From the NCBI GenBank assembly GCA_002633025.1, contig NMRB01000726.1:124001-188000 (forward strand): a stretch of DNA of 64,000 nucleotides. Direction: 5' to 3'. Of the stretch, positions 33,359-44,657 are shown in pieces. The DNA comes from Notospermus geniculatus (taxonomy: Eukaryota; Nemertea; Pilidiophora; Heteronemertea; Lineidae). Under the pieces are notes generated by a model. That model made no database searches. It was not told the origin of the DNA and saw only the letters and a program-made list of their open reading frames with translations. The position numbers and the translations under genes are program-made. How positions within the stretch are numbered: the first letter of the stretch is position 1; every line of letters starts with the position of its first letter.

Positions 33359-33710
33359 GGGCATCAGGGAAATGGAAGGGATGCAATCTTGGACCTAGGA
33401 GAAGTCAGGTCAGAGGTAGATCTACCCCTTTGTCCCTTCAAATGTAAGACTGTAGAAGATGAAGCCCATTTTCTATGTTGATGTCCACATCCAAATTACT
33501 TGAGGTTCTTTTTCATTTTGTGTGTTGCATAATATTGTAAATATCTTTTAAGATATTTACAATATTACAATAGAACGATTTAAAAAAAATGTTCTATAAT
33601 ATTACTGTTGTATATATATTCATGCTTCTATTCTCCAACACCAATGTAGCACCTAAAATGTAATGCGTACATTTTGTTTGGTTAATAAAATTTGAATTTG
33701 AATTTGAATC
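33359..33710 (+). mobile_element. LINE 3' end, truncated and decayed
   Basis: The frame starting at 33431 reads CPFKCKTVEDEAHFLC, then a stop (33479-33481), then CPHPNYLRFFF. This is the cysteine-rich C-terminal motif of non-LTR retrotransposon polyproteins (the CP-C...VEDE-HFL-C-P-Y pattern). A non-coding 3' UTR follows with AATAAA (33684-33689) and a (GAATTT)n tail to 33710. Everything upstream of the C-terminus is missing or unrecognisable, and the in-frame stop shows decay. 5' truncation is usual for LINEs. Confidence 0.65.
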
Positions 33711-34351
33711 ACATAAGGTTTGGCCTGGTCGCCCCTTTTGGTAGCATCAAAACATTTGTCTCCTTTTTGGGATACTAAGTGTGCCACTGGTAGGTTACAG
33801 ATGTTCAAATGATGGTCGACACAGTATTAAGATCGAAAAAAATACCAAAAGAAAAATTCCCAAGCCAACAAGGTACAAATACTGCTGATCAAGGATGCGT
33901 GAGTAAATGATTTCTGTGCAAAAAATGCTGAAGAAAAACATAGCGAAGCACTCTTGTCCAGCATCATACTGTCTTAGCAAGATACATTGTAAATGGCTAA
34001 ATGGTGAATGGTAGTGAAAAAAACTTCGGTGTCATTTTCTATGACTACCCTCTTCAGCCGCTGGTAACCATGGCGATGGATAGTTTGAAAATCAAGCCCG
34101 CCTTATTAGGATTGTCAGCTTTGAAAACGGCGGCAAAGATGTTTATAAAAAGCTCTGCACCGGGTTGATGACACAATAATGACAATAAGGGTCTGTATCA
34201 AATGGACGCTGGTTGCAGGAGATCGAATTCTGCACGGATGCTGACGAATCTGGCTGCTGCAGTCAAGGACAAATCAATCACTGACCGCTGCATTGGCAGT
34301 TCTGCGACAGGGTGCATGCACTCAGAAGTGATCAAGGTACATGTAAGGTTG
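33711..34351. other. Gene-free stretch
   Basis: Single-copy. TACATGTA occurs at 34338-34345, immediately before the next element. Confidence 0.35.
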
Positions 34352-34795
34352 GCTGAACGGGTTATTGTCATCTTGGGTACACAAAGTGTACCCAGGTTCG
34401 ATGTCGTCAAGTGAAATTGTACCCTGGGTCCACTTTCTTGTTACAAACTGTACCCAGGTTCTGATTGACAGACTAGGGACGAGCTCATTCTCAAGATCTC
34501 ATCGGATACGTGAATTTGTGTAGGTTGGTTCCACAATCCTCCGCCAGGTGGTACTGTTGCTATGACACATGATCACGCACACCCATCATGGCCATGCACA
34601 CATACCGGTACATGGGAATCTTGCATGCACAATATCAAGTGACTTTCACCGAGAACAACCTCGCCCCGAGGTCTCTAAATCAGAACCTGGGTACAGTTTA
34701 TAACAAGAAAGTGGACCCAGGGTACAATTTCACTTGACGACATCGAAACCTGGGTACACTTTATGTGTACCCAGGATGACAATAACCCCTTCAGC
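34352..34795. mobile_element. Foldback element with ~110-bp arms
   Basis: The left arm (34352-34466) and right arm (34678-34795) are inverted copies with only about five differences, including two short indels. They begin GCTGAACGGGTTATTGTCAT on the left. Each arm contains two GTACCCAGGTT-type blocks. The loop of about 210 bp is unique. Target duplications are not clear. A transcript across it would form a long hairpin. Confidence 0.85.
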
Positions 34796-34799
34796 GTAA

Positions 34800-34941
34800 A
34801 GGCCGGTTTCCACTGAATGCGATGCATTGGCGCAAGCGGCAAAGGCTTTGTTATTTTCCGCCGCACAGCACGCAAACAAAGGTACCTAAATCGCGCGCGT
34901 TGCCCTATCACACGTGATATCGCATTCGGTGGAACCGGCTT
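34800..34941. mobile_element. Short MITE, AGGCCGGTTTCCAC ends, TAA duplication
   Basis: AGGCCGGTTTCCACTGAATG and CATTCGGTGGAACCGGCTT (right end) are inverted. TAA flanks both sides (34797-34799, 34942-34944). It begins only 4 bp after the foldback element. Probably PIF/Harbinger-type. Confidence 0.8.
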
Positions 34942-35244
34942 TAAGGTTGTGCCAAGGAGTCACAGGGAAGTTGCTGACAAGTGATTCATAATGAACAACT
35001 TACCATTCATTGTAATGAATTTGAAGATATAGGTGCTCCATCTGTAATTAGAAAACACAGGAAATGAAAGAATACTAATCACTATTTCACAATCATTACA
35101 AAGGAAGAGCTGTAGCTGATCTTAGCTTCTTCTCAGATAAGGTTCTTCAATGATTTCCTCATCATGATATATATCAGGAGTAACTCACTTGTCTTTTCAA
35201 CGAGAGCGTTGTCCAAGTTCATAATGATAGCCAAGTAGGGAATA

Positions 35245-35519
35245 CAGTACGTTGCACAATTGACCTCCCTTCCGCACCGTGCACCACCCGCATACCACAT
35301 GCAGCGTCATTCATGTACCGTCCTCGTATTTTCCGCGGATGTCGCGCACCGTCATGGAAGGCATGCAGTGAAGACAACGTCATTCACCCGACGTCACACA
35401 ACAGAGACGCGAGATGTACCCGTACCATACGCGATGTACATGTACTGAAGGATACCTTCCGCGCCACGTCTGAGGAAGGTACGCGGATAAAGGGAGGTCA
35501 ATAATTGTGCGACGTACTG
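35245..35519. mobile_element. MITE, CAGTACNTTGCACAATTGACC family, copy 2
   Basis: CAGTACGTTGCACAATTGAC and the right end GTGCGACGTACTG are inverted, with TA at 35243-35244 and 35520-35521. At 35437-35444 it carries TACATGTA where the other three copies have AA, exactly 6 bp longer. Confidence 0.88.
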
Positions 35520-36349
35520 TAGTTTTTACCACTTTTGAGCAACACTCCTGACTCCTTTTCACGTTTTTATACAGAATCTGGTGATTTCAATGCAACTGTG
35601 TGTGAAATGGGCTTAAGGCCAGTTGAATCTGCCCAAGGTGGTGCACTTCAAAATTTCAAAATGTGAGTCATGAATATGTCCATTTGTCTTCCGCAACTGA
35701 CCTATCAGATGTTGCCATAAAACTCTTCCAAAAGTTGACATGAATCCTTATGATCAAGAACATCCTTGTACCGGGTACATGCCAACGCTATACACCTCAC
35801 CAAGATCAGGTGCACATCAAACAATGTAATGACCACATACATTCAATATAGTACAAGTCAGACATAACTGTCGCAATTAAACACAAGATAATGATACCAG
35901 ACTGTTTGGCAGATACTAGATAAGAAATACATACATTAATATCACTTGGAGACACATCATACCTAACTGATAATGATTATTAATTAAAGATCAGAATCAC
36001 TGATAGGTAAGTGCATGTCAAACGGTTGGAAAAAGCAAACAGGATGTCCAGGAGACTGATGACATCATGACCAATGACAAGTCTTTTAGTGATGGACTGT
36101 CCCTAGGTGAAGAAAACGGTTTTCCAGCAATAGGCATTGAAGAAAAAAACTCATCTGTGAGGATGACTTGGTCTGGAATGATTCCCTGAACTTTGCCCAT
36201 CTTTAGGTGGGCCTAGTCTCACAGACTCCACTGTTCAACTGAAGAAGTGCCCAAGCTGACACTCAGGCACATGCAGAAAACATGCTTCCATTTTGTGAGG
36301 CATATTTTATGCATATGCTCTATTAGTGCACCAGGTATGCACCCTTGAT

Positions 36350-36405
36350 ATGCTGCATTCATGCATCAATCATGCATCACACATGCTGCATTTTTGTAGC
36401 AGTGA
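36350..36405. repeat. Dispersed fragment TGCTGCATTCATGC, copy 1
   Basis: TGCTGCATTCATGCATCAAT and following bases to TTTTTGTAGCAGTGAG match 58123-58183 closely. No inverted ends are visible. Confidence 0.55.
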
Positions 36406-37349
36406 GGATACCATCATGAGGTTTTCATGAGCAAGTATGAAATTGGGCAATTCATCTTCTAGCCAGAGACTTCCCAATCTTTTACAGTCCTACTCTTTGT
36501 TAAAGCATTCAAATTCTCAAGACACTTCAAAACAGTAAAATTTCACATCACTTACACGTTCTTCCACACAACGTCGTCATGCATAGATCTCGTCATTCAT
36601 TAAAAGGGTCAGTACTAACGAGCTATTTATTACCTTGCGAAGTTAATGACTATATTCCTGATTGGTATGCAAATGACATACGGCAGGCTACTTCTTATTG
36701 CGAACAAGGAACGTATTGTTTAGATGAGAAACATTCAAGCGCTAAGGGTGGCAAAAACAACTAATTTAGTCGTGAGGTATAATTTGTGGAGTTCCAGGGG
36801 TCGTTCTTTCTTGCTTTGGTATGAGATGGATTCTCCCTTTGTGAATTCCAGAAGAACAATACATAAGATTCCCTCGGCAAGGAAAACAGGTGCTAATAAC
36901 ACTGCTTAAATCATCAATAATTTGTTACGGCAATGTTGAAGCGGAACATATGCAATTCATCTCAGCCAACGTTGTCGTCAAGACAATGGGCAGCCATCTC
37001 TGGTAAGTGTTTGAATGTCTGAACAATGACCTTGACATCAGATAAGGCTGATCACTCGCAGAACAGACAAATCTGTTTGAAAAGAAGACTAGGCAATTGG
37101 GAAAAGGACCAAGTATACTTAACATGAAATGTGCACTTCTTCTTAAAGCTGAAACCCATCAGCAATGGTCATCCAGTGTTTTTCGCCATGACAACATGTG
37201 TTCAAACGTCAGACGTACATGTATTTGGCTGTATCAGATTCCGAAATCGTCTATCTCAAGGCCTTTCTGGGAAAAAACAGTCGTTCTGCAATTTCAACCT
37301 TTTCCCATGATTGCAGCAGTAGGCTATAAACTCCAACTTGGTAAAATGC

Positions 37350-37485
37350 AGTGTCTCCACCTATGATCAGTGGGAGTACACACGATTGAAGGAAAAGCCT
37401 ATGATGTACCACCAAGAATTTTGTTGTGTAGAGACTAGCTCTTACTTCAATTAAACACATTCCCACTGATTAGTAGTGGAGATCC
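37350..37485. mobile_element. Probable MITE with ATCAGTGGGA arms
   Basis: GTCTCCACCTATGATCAGTG near the left and CACTGATTAGTAGTGGAGAT near the right are inverted with mismatches. The outer GTGGAGAT...GCC segment also occurs near 3980. Ends approximate. Confidence 0.45.
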
Positions 37486-38393
37486 TGCCTTTTGCGATTG
37501 AGGGCAGTAGTTTGATTTTCCAAAACAGTTACATGTAGATATTAGGGTTTACTACTGCAACAGCTTCAAGGCGCTGCTCCAGGTGAATTTTCTCGTGTGA
37601 GTTGGCTCTTAATGGGCAATTCCCAATAGGCTTTACACAGACACCAGTGACACAAATGATTGCCCATGATTTTCTATGGTTCAGTTGCCCATAGAGAGCA
37701 AGATTGTCTCAGTGTGGAGTGACGTAGGGAGCAAGTAGTTAGAACCACTGATTACCTCAGACGCTGAAAAAAATGGCCTGTAGCAAAAACAATATACAGG
37801 TATAAGACTAATGGGTGTCAAAAACATATTTTGAGGCCCTCGAGATACCCCACAAATCGGGTCCCAGCATCATTATCCCTGCAGCCCGTGATAAATAAAC
37901 AAAGGGGATAGTGCATAAACATTCATCATCTAGCAAATATATACAAGTTATCGTCTAGGCTATAACCATCAGAAATATATCACGGAATCACTAATGTCTG
38001 GGAAAAAATGAAAAATGTGTAGGGACATTTGAGTTTCAATAATTTACGAGGTATCCCAGTAGGACTCTAATAGTCGTAGCTTATGACACAATGGGGAATG
38101 GAGTATTATAAACTACCATTCCATCGTGCCACTGGCCGTTTCTAATCACTTGGCAAGGCTGATGAGTTTTTGTGTCGGAGATTTGGGCATTTTTTTTGTC
38201 TCAGTCAGGTACTAAAATACTGACCCTCATTACATATAGATGAGGCAGTCACATCTGTTGGATGTAGGTGATAAACAAAACATGATGGACCAGGATTCCT
38301 GTTCTTGATCGTGTTTTTTTCGGTTCACTGGTTATTTTTTTGACAGCACCTCACCAGAGTGGGCACCTCTATGGGACAGCTACCCTTCATTTA

Positions 38394-38579
38394 AAGCGAA
38401 TCAAAAGCGAAAAAATTTGACTTACAAATTGAATTTGAAAGGGGACGAATTTTCGGGAAAAATGTAAACAAACTTCTCCAGAATGTCAACAAAAGAAATT
38501 TTCGTGCATTCTGATTGGCTGAATTTTGTGTTTACAAACACCATCCAAATGTAAACAAAATCCGCTTTTGATTCGCTTT
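38394..38579. mobile_element. MITE, AAAGCGAATCAAAAGCG ends
   Basis: AAAGCGAATCAAAAGCG and CGCTTTTGATTCGCTTT are perfect inverted ends near TTA/TAA flanks. Inside, GTAAACAAA appears on both sides. Probably a TWA-target element. Confidence 0.75.
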
Positions 38580-38721
38580 AAGGTCTGTATACACCACATT
38601 GGACGACTGTTGTCTAGAGTATAGGAAAAAAAGGTTTCCAACATGATCTTCAAATGTTGTTGAAGTGTTGCTAATTTGTTGGCCTGTGTGTTGTTCAAAT
38701 GTTGGAAAAATGTTGCCAGTG

Positions 38722-38974
38722 TAAAGTATATTTCATCCTAACTTTAACATGGGCAAAGTGCCAGGCCTGTGAAACAGACACAACGATTTACCACAAACCA
38801 CAAATCACAATATTTACCAGTTGACTGAGCACAACCTTGGAGTGTTTTCTACAGGCTGTTCAAGTGACCCTAACATCATTAGGTAACTGCGACATGGATT
38901 ATTTACCACTGACCTTTGCACATTTCCAAGCTTGGCACTTTGCCCATGTTGAAGTTAGCATGAATTGTACTTTA
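38722..38974. mobile_element. MITE (AAAGTATGATTCACCC family), uninterrupted copy
   Basis: Reverse-orientation relative of 4638-5023, without the nested insertion. It has TA at 38880-38881 where the other copy has TACATGTA. Confidence 0.8.
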
Positions 38975-41718
38975 GTCCTACATACAGCTTTACCAACAAC
39001 AGCACTTTTTTTCTTCACAAATTAAATAGGAGCTGCTTTTATTGAAATTTTGTGATAATTAGGCCAATACAAAGAATATATATCCACCAGCTGTGTAGTT
39101 TATAAAACCAGGAAGAAACAAATCTTCACAAAGTGAAGAAATTCACAAAAGACATTTTTCTCAAAATTCGCTAATCAAAGGGAGTTTTTCAATCCATTCT
39201 CATCAGATGCTCATTAAGAAGCGTGAAAACAGTGAAATTGTTCGCAATCTCATAAACCCTACTTTTCGCCAGACAAATCGCCTTTCAAATTTGCTTGAAG
39301 AAAGAATGAAATATTCATCGCCGATAACATAATATTCACAGAACCGCAACCACGGCAATGCATTAACTCAAACTAACTGACAGCAACCATAATCCCGGAT
39401 TAATGCATTTTTTCCGAGAGCAATCTTTTTATTTTACGGCTGAGCTTCCGAATAATAGCCAGGCGCGATCTATCATCTTATAATTGAAGTGTCGGATTAA
39501 AAAGCTACAGAGTCCCAGTGTAAAAAACGAACTTTGGTCGGGCAAAAACTAACAGACAAAACCCATGTGACTAATGAATCTGATGTAAAAGAGGCCATAC
39601 TCTGCGGAGAAAGCGATATTGCTTTTGTCATCAGACGAACTTAGTTGTTGCTGAAAGATTTTCTTGCCATTAAAATGAATATACAAACGTGACTTGGTTT
39701 TTATCAAATGCGTACGACCAAAAGGTAAAGACAGTCATGTGATGCTGAGTCAGCCAATCACAATTCATGTATCTGAAGAGAAAACTGTGGCCAGGCATGT
39801 ATGATGAATTCTGATTGGTTGACTTTTGCTGGTATTCAGCAGCAAAAGGTCATATCATTGGTGGACCCTGTATAAGTAATAGGTGCCATGAGCTGAAAAA
39901 TCTGAGGGTGTGTAGTCCACAATCTTTTGTTAAATTGAATCCCCATGGCACAAACGACAATCTAATGCTTTTTTAATGCAGGTTTTCACCTACAATGGCT
40001 TTGTAGATGATCTTATCTTCCTAAAGAGGCTGTTTTTGCTTCCTTCTGATGAAACAAAATGACCCATAGACCCCTGGCACATGCCTGTCATTACAGTCTC
40101 AAGATCTCAAGAACATGTCATCTCCATACGTAGATTGGTCTGAGCGCCAAAGGCTTTATCTCACAAACATAAGCAATGTTCTTTTTCTAATACCAGATAG
40201 GCCTAATCCCCAGCCTCATCTGTATAGATATGATTCACAAAGCGGGCTTAGAAAGACGAGACCGCCTCATATCATAACACACTAACTCCTTGATCCGATT
40301 GATAGAAAAAATACTGTGATGTCACTCTCATACCTTTGCAATAAGACACTTTGGAGTTTTTCGCCATTTCTCATCGCGGATGTGGGTGAACCCAACAAAA
40401 GCAACAGCCAACCCAAGTCTGCCGTTTCTCTTCTTTGATGTAAGTGTAACACGATGTCACTGACAACCTCGTCATCCCATTGTTAGAGTAATCCACGAAT
40501 GATGATCCACGAGATGAAAGTGAGGATTCTTCGATGTTAATCCATAGAACAATACCTCTGTAGCGAAACACCTGTCCACATTAAAGAGAACGTCACGTTT
40601 CAGTAGTTGCTGGAGCGATGGGGACTGAATAATGGGAATAAATAAGAACGAGGAGAGAAACTAGAGTTTAAATATTGAGCTGAGAACCGTGAGCTCTACT
40701 TTGACTCATTATTGGCTTTTTCGACATTATTGGGCGATTCATGATATAATTGTAGGAGGAAACCAGAATATCGGACAGGGTCGCCCTCTCCATCACTTCG
40801 GTTCCTGCAGGTAATCGAACCCAAGACTGAGAGGTGACAGGGGTTAGATGTTTGCACTCTGTACCACTCTGACCACCTGTGTTGAATGAGGATCCGAACG
40901 TTCACAGTTACTCCAAAACTATGATTAACCAATGAAACATCACATTTTGGTTCCCAAAGCCGCCGCTACGGCTAGAAGGCTTCGGTATTGGCTGCCATTT
41001 TGTTGCTGACGTCATTTTAGGATTCCATTTTCCCGTAAAATTTCGTTCTCTCACCAGTGTAATAAAACGCGATGATCTTGAGGATTCGTTACAGATCTGC
41101 AACACACACAAACATTTTCAACAAGAAACTTCCTCGATATTCTGCACAATACAGCATGTTTGGTAACTTTTTGTACCCACGTGGCTAGAGGCACCCCCAT
41201 TCTAAAAATAACTTGTGATATCAACATGGTGATCTAAAAATAGATCCGCGGCAACTTTTTTGCCGCATAGATGGCGGCCAATACCCTCAATTCAATAGGC
41301 CTATTTTAATTTTTACAAACCCTACTCGGTAATCTCCCTTGTGGGACTCTATCAACTGGGTGGTAGGGTAAGGAGACCTGCTTCAGAGGTCACAGGTCAA
41401 GCATTCACAACATGTCTCCTGATATTTCAGGAAAAACCTATGTTTATACAGAGTAACAGAGCATGTGGAAGAGATGGGGTGCGTCATCAATAAGGTGTGT
41501 GGTAAATTGAGGACATCTGAAAATTAACCAGGTAGATGCTTCATCGATTCGTTCAATGATAAGCATGAGCAGACATGATCTGCCAAGCAAGATATTTCTC
41601 AAGATGGACTGGCGTTGGGGAAAATACTGGACCTTCACTGTCCTAACATCCGCTGTTGAGTTGTCATGCATTGTGTAAATGGTCCGGGACCATGACAGGT
41701 GCATCTATAGTATAGACC
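38975..41718. other. Gene-free stretch
   Basis: Mostly single-copy and A+T-rich. Includes a weak inverted pair at 39750-39826 (AGTCAGCCAATCACAATTCA and its partner) and a SINE-like head at 40796-40884. TAGGCCTA occurs at 40198-40205 and 41296-41303. No gene is recognised. Confidence 0.35.
40796..40884 (-). mobile_element. tRNA-derived SINE head, decayed
   Basis: On the minus strand GGTGGTCAGAGTGG (A-box-like, 40864-40877) precedes GGGTTCGATTACC (B-box-like, 40810-40822) with CTGTCACCTCTCAG between. The spacing fits a Pol III internal promoter. No SINE body or tail is recognisable. Confidence 0.45.
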
Positions 41719-41720
41719 TA

Positions 41721-41998
41721 CAGTACGTTGTACAATTGACCTCCCTTCCGCGCCGCGCACCATCCGCGTACCACATGCGGCATCACACGTGTACCGTTCT
41801 CGTATCTTCCGCGGACGTTGTGTGCCGTCATGGAAGGCACGCAATGTAGACGTAACGCCATTTGCCTGTGGTGCGCGGACGTCACGCAGAAGAGACGCGT
41901 GGTGCACCCATACCATACGGAATGAACTGAAGTGTACTTTCCACGCGACGTACGCGGAAGGTACGCGAGTAAAGGTAGGTCAATTGTGCAATGTACTG
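41721..41998. mobile_element. MITE, CAGTACNTTGCACAATTGACC family, copy 3
   Basis: CAGTACGTTGTACAATTGAC and the right end GTGCAATGTACTG are inverted. TA lies at 41719-41720 and 41999-42000. The right TA is shared with copy 4. The interior is CpG-rich with ACGTCAC motifs. Confidence 0.9.
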
Positions 41999-42000
41999 TA

Positions 42001-42291
42001 CAGTACCTTGCACAATTGACCTCCCTTCCGCGCCGCGCACCATCCGCGTACTACATGCAGCGTCATGCACGCACCGTCCTCGTATCTTCCGAGGGCGTGG
42101 CACAGCGTCATGGAAGGCATGCAGTGAAGACGTAACGTCATTCACCCGACGTCACGCAACAGAGACGCGTGACGTCAGGCAACAGAGACGCGTGACGTAC
42201 CCGTACCATACGCGATGAACTGAAGCCTACCTTCCTCGTCACGTACGGGGAAGGTACGCGGATTTAGGGAGGTCAATTGTGCCAGGTACTG
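42001..42291. mobile_element. MITE, CAGTACNTTGCACAATTGACC family, copy 4
   Basis: CAGTACCTTGCACAATTGAC and the right end GTGCCAGGTACTG are inverted, with TA at 41999-42000 and 42292-42293. It follows copy 3 in the same orientation. It has an internal 23-bp direct duplication at 42148-42170 and 42171-42193 (GACGTCASGCAACAGAGACG plus CGT). Confidence 0.9.
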
Positions 42292-42293
42292 TA

Positions 42294-42845
42294 CATGTAG
42301 GCCTCTACCTCACTTGTAGTACAATCTATCGTGGACCTTGTGATAGAGTGACAGACACTGTAGAAAGATCCCGCCAGACGTTATGAGGGCGAAGGTCAAG
42401 TATATCAAGAAAGTATGGTACATGTATCAACAATCCTGAGGTGATCAGAGGTTCTGGATGATCGCGCCCCGTCACCGCACACAATCAGCCAAAATGTCTC
42501 CGGGTTTGTATGCATTGTGACATAAGGAGCGAGCAGAAGCCTGGATTACCACAGGAAGAATACCTACAGGACCTCCAATAACTTGCTTATAATTCGGCAG
42601 CATAAATCATTTTTTGGTTCGAAATTCTCATCAATCACTGAGACAATACAACAGGATGACACCATCTATATTTAGAACGTCGGTTTTCCAGTTGTGGGAT
42701 ATTGAGCAAAAAAGTAATATCACAATATTGATCATTGAAAGAATAAGTTGACGTCAATCTGTACATAGAATATATAACTTTTTCTTGTCATGGATATTGA
42801 ATAGAAGAAAGATGGACGGCTGGACAACCCCAACTCCCACCTAAA
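42294..42845. other. Gene-free stretch
   Basis: Single-copy. TACATGTA occurs at 42292-42299, on the right TA of the MITE, and at 42419-42426. Confidence 0.35.
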
Positions 42846-43244
42846 GGGCAAATCCACGGTCAAATTCGTGATATTTTTTTTTACTTGTTCAGTGCAGTCT
42901 CTGCAACTCATGCCACCAAAGGACCATTAAGTACCCTGCATGTCAAGCTCGTGTCCTTCTATGCCCCTGGTATATGAATTAAGTTCGTTGTGATTCATAA
43001 TCAGTGCACTGTTTGCTACATGTAATTAGTTGCGTCACGGATGTGACATGTCTGATGTCACATCCGTGACGCAACTAATTGCAAACAATGCCTTAATCAT
43101 GGACGATGAACTTAATTCACAGGGGCGTAGAAGGACAAGAGGCTGACATGATGCAGGATATTTCATCTTTCTGTGGTTCCAAAAGTTGCAGAAACAGCAC
43201 TGAATAAGTGGAAGATTGTCACATCCAGGACCGTGGACTTGCCC
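42846..43244. mobile_element. Fold-back MITE, GGGCAARTCCACGGTC ends, copy 1
   Basis: GGGCAAATCCACGGTC and GACCGTGGACTTGCCCC are inverted ends and pairing continues across most of the element. The centre (43024-43080) is a perfect 26-bp inverted repeat with a 5-base loop. The second copy is 56018-56372. TACATGTA at 43017-43024 replaces the TA of the other copy. Confidence 0.85.
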
Positions 43245-44152
43245 CAAACAAGCCAAAGACATCGCTGTCAACTTTAGGCCATAACGGTCACTTCAATCAG
43301 GAATATACTACAAAAGATCTCTTGGTATGTCACATAAGGGATTACATCTGATACCCTGCGCCAAAAAAGGGTCAAATTATTTCAGCAGACAACAAACAGA
43401 AGATGTCATCCTATAATTACGAGGGCCAAACTGTCTTACCTGGAGACAACGGCACGCTCAGGGAGGATATATGATATGATAATCAGAGCATCGTTTGACC
43501 CTTATCTGTAGACCTAATCGCCAATGGAACAACCCCTAGTTCAATGGCAATGCAGGGTGATCCCTGATAGGGGCAATCCGCGGACCCCCTCACACAATAG
43601 ACCACAGAGGTCTGCTTGATGGGGCCAATATCACTCTGTTTTGTAATCTTAATTAACATCGTCAGAGGTGCAGAGGAATTTGCCAAAAGCCATCTGGTCT
43701 GAATGCGAAAACACAGACGTATCTGAACACAAAAGAATGCTGAGGATGCAAGAGGGGGTAAGGGTGGAAGGGACAAGGGATGGAGATACCAGGGACTGGG
43801 TAACTGATGAGGGGATTTTTGAGACCCTTTGTCTCAGAAGGCATTGTCTCATCTGCTGCTCCGTGACAATGACTTGTGCTTCAGGACAGAAGCCTGCAGC
43901 AAATACGGATATAAGGTCGATGTAGGGTGGGGTTGCGAGGAGGGATCATGGGTAGGCAAGGTAAAGGGTATCATAAAAGGTCCCAAAGGATTTGGAAAAC
44001 CAATTCCTTGAACCATCATTCAGAGGTTCTTGATTATAGATAACTGGGAAGTCAAGACTCAATCTTCAGAACTGTCTTCACAAGAAATGCAGGTTTCTTG
44101 AGAGAACTTCTATCACGAATCCGATTGTCAGAGATATAAATGCACCGGACGC
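43245..44152. other. Gene-free stretch
   Basis: Three overlapping minus-strand frames near 43483-43852 have no recognisable domain. Otherwise single-copy. Confidence 0.35.
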
Positions 44153-44155
44153 TTA

Positions 44156-44654
44156 AGCCAAGTGTACATCGGCCTTGCGACTGGAAGCAACTGAACGCAA
44201 CAGTCGCTATCGATGTACGCGTTCTGCGCACATCGGGTACGACAGGTCATTGCGGCACATCTTCAATCTGAAGCGCGCACATCGGACAGTCAATGGTACT
44301 GAATGCTACACAGAAATTGTCGATGTCTTCCGATCGGACCACTCAGGAGTCATTTTGTGGGTCACATGATTCCATCACGTGACCAGGTGTGCTCCACAAA
44401 AGAGGAAATTCGTTGCCAGCGTGTGTACATCAGAAGCTACCAGAGACGACTAGAAGCAACTGTTGGCAATGAGTAGAACATGGGCAACTGAATGGAACTA
44501 GCGGCAACGGTCGGCAATAGCGTTGCCAGTGTGCATACATCGGCCTGTTTGAGCATCTGATCAGTTGCTGCTGGTTCCAGGTAGTTGCCAACCGTTGCCG
44601 GAAATGCCATTGCCGGTAGTTGCTTCCAGTCGCAAGGCTGATGTACACTAGGCT
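44156..44654. mobile_element. MITE, AGCCWAGTGTACATC ends, TTA duplication
   Basis: AGCCAAGTGTACATCGGCCT and the right end GATGTACACTAGGCT are inverted, with TTGCGACTGGAAGCAACT inside both. TTA flanks both sides (44153-44155, 44655-44657). Related fragments lie in both units of the 7.6-15.3 kb duplication. PIF/Harbinger-like. Confidence 0.9.
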
Positions 44655-44657
44655 TTA

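Larger units (their letters stand above)
35522..38393. other. Gene-free stretch
   Basis: Mostly single-copy. Contains an ATGCAT-rich segment near 36300-36405 that matches 58108-58165, the element at 37350-37485, and a tract near 37720-37765 that resembles one end of the 48366-48443 family. TACATGTA occurs at 37216-37223 and 37530-37537. No gene is recognised. Confidence 0.35.
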
